A DNA stretch of 6,554 nt from WHSM01 sp050701635 (GTDB lineage: Bacteria; Actinomycetota; Actinomycetes; Mycobacteriales; Micromonosporaceae), in assembly GCA_050701635.1 (NCBI GenBank), contig JBOGDF010000313.1, forward strand, positions 1-6,554, read 5' to 3'. The notes under the pieces are model-generated. The model was not told the origin of the DNA, did no database searches, and worked only from the letters and a program-made list of their open reading frames with translations. Each line of letters begins with the position of its first letter. Within the stretch, counting starts at the first letter, position 1. The position numbers were made by a program, and so were the translations under genes. This document shows, one piece after another, positions 6,070-6,554 of this stretch.

Positions 6070-6469
6070 ATCGCGTGACCGTGGTCAGTCGCCATCCCAG
6101 GTCGCCGTTTTCGAGTTGCAGGATCGCCACGTTCCACCCCCGCCCGTCCCGGAACACGATCTCGGCCTCCTCACCTGTGTTGTATGTGACCTTGCGCTGC
6201 AGTCGGCCGAAGTCGGCGGCCAGCCCCGAACCGTCGGCGTACCGATCCGCGATCTCCTCCGGGCCAGCTCGCTCCCTGCCCGGACCATGCTCGATGATCG
6301 CATGTGAATACTGCGAATCCTCGCAGTCCAATTCTTCGACAGCTCTCTGCGGATCTTTCGCCGGCCCCCCGGACGACGCCTCGACCAGCGAGTACGCCGC
6401 CACCCCAACGCCAGTCCCGACGAGGAGAGAGCATGTCCCGAGTCGCGTGGAACTTGGGTGACGATCCAC
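6056..6469 (-). CDS. Small exported or membrane-anchored protein coupled to the metalloprotease
   Basis: I do not recognise the family. The 137-residue product has a short Arg/His-containing head, a hydrophobic segment (about 13-29, CSLLVGTGVGVAAYSLV) acting as signal peptide or anchor, and an exported domain of about 105 residues. C13 is not in a convincing lipobox. The domain has an acidic start, C49, a PEEIADRY helix (70-77), then strand-like stretches KVTYN (93-97), AEIVFRDG (102-109), WNVAILQLENG (112-122) and GWRLTTVTRC ending at C134. C49 and C134 could form a disulfide. The layout recalls small NTF2-like or immunity/inhibitor folds, but that is only an impression. Its ATGA overlap with the protease gene suggests a protease inhibitor, chaperone or trans-acting pro-region. 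The start is GTG 6469, eight bases after the previous stop, with no Shine-Dalgarno. Confidence 0.84.
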   Translation of the reverse strand: MDRHPSSTRLGTCSLLVGTGVGVAAYSLVEASSGGPAKDPQRAVEELDCEDSQYSHAIIEHGPGRERAGPEEIADRYADGSGLAADFGRLQRKVTYNTGEEAEIVFRDGRGWNVAILQLENGDLGWRLTTVTRCGGA

Positions 6470-6474
6470 GGTGA

Positions 6475-6480
6475 ACTCTA
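6475..6480 (-). promoter_or_regulatory. Candidate -10 element for leaderless start of the protease pair
   Basis: TAGAGT on the minus strand matches the actinomycete TANNNT -10 form and ends six bases before the first base of GTG 6469, the spacing expected for leaderless transcripts. There is no Shine-Dalgarno before this GTG, which fits. No clear -35 is seen, and the two genes could instead be read through from the gene upstream. Confidence 0.3.
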
Positions 6481-6554
6481 TGCGGCGGCGCCGACAGTTT
6501 CGGTGTCGGTGGGGGTGTCTGGGTGGGCGTGTCGGCGCAGCGCGTCGACGAGTT
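6478..6554 (-). CDS. C-terminal end of an unrecognised gene (5' end outside the window)
   Basis: The minus strand from the right edge reads 24 codons, LVDALRRHAHPDTPTDTETV then GAAA, to a TAG at 6478-6480. LVDALRRHA looks like an amphipathic helix end, followed by a Thr/Asp/Pro tail such as often ends actinomycete proteins. Codon third positions are mostly G or C. Its stop is eight bases before the GTG of the next gene, so they may share an operon. It is too short to name a family. Confidence 0.5.
   Translation of the reverse strand, partial: LVDALRRHAHPDTPTDTETVGAAA

Noticed and set aside
6060..6137. Longer start of the metalloprotease at 6137
   Set aside because: It would put 26 charged residues before the signal peptide and overlap the upstream gene by 82 bases. 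The ATG at 6059 has GGAGG and an ATGA junction.
6503..6535. Three GTGTC(G/T)G copies at 6503, 6515 and 6529 as regulator sites
   Set aside because: They fall in frame in a Thr/Asp-Thr-rich tail of a coding region, so repeated codons explain them.

Overview
The window is high-GC DNA with GTG starts, few Shine-Dalgarno sequences, a proline-rich membrane protein and a fatty acyl-AMP ligase of the mycobacterial/nocardial FadD32 type. This points to an actinomycete, but I cannot name the genus. No tRNA, rRNA, CRISPR array or recognisable insertion sequence was seen.

Layout. A plus-strand gene, cut by the left edge, ends at 1011 and encodes a four-helix membrane protein with a proline-rich N-terminus and a PH-like cytosolic tail. 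It converges on a minus-strand block that fills the rest of the window. A hairpin-rich gap (1012-1248) lies between them. In transcription order, right to left, the minus-strand block holds: the last 24 codons of an unrecognised gene; a small membrane-anchored or secreted protein (6056-6469); a secreted metalloprotease translationally coupled to it by an ATGA overlap (5346-6059); a 249-base gap; a small protein with two hydrophobic segments and two cysteines (4791-5096), behind a candidate ECF-sigma promoter; a short hotdog-fold thioesterase (4366-4734); a structured leader of about 240 bases; and a large three-part lipid enzyme (1249-4122).

The centrepiece is the 957-residue protein at 1249-4122. 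It joins, in order, an acyl carrier domain, a fatty acyl-AMP ligase, a hydrophobic segment and a PlsC-type acyltransferase. Each domain keeps its diagnostic residues. The chain therefore looks able to activate a free fatty acid as acyl-AMP, load it on its own carrier arm, and pass it to a membrane-side acceptor without CoA. The thioesterase just upstream could proofread or recycle acyl thioesters for it. The acceptor cannot be read from the sequence.

The second point of interest is the protease pair. The metalloprotease has a signal peptide but no visible pro-region. Its zinc motif lacks the usual third ligand at the expected position, with a candidate histidine further downstream. Its gene has clearly lower GC than the lipid enzyme. 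The small exported protein encoded immediately before it, sharing the ATGA junction, may be its inhibitor or chaperone; that is inference.
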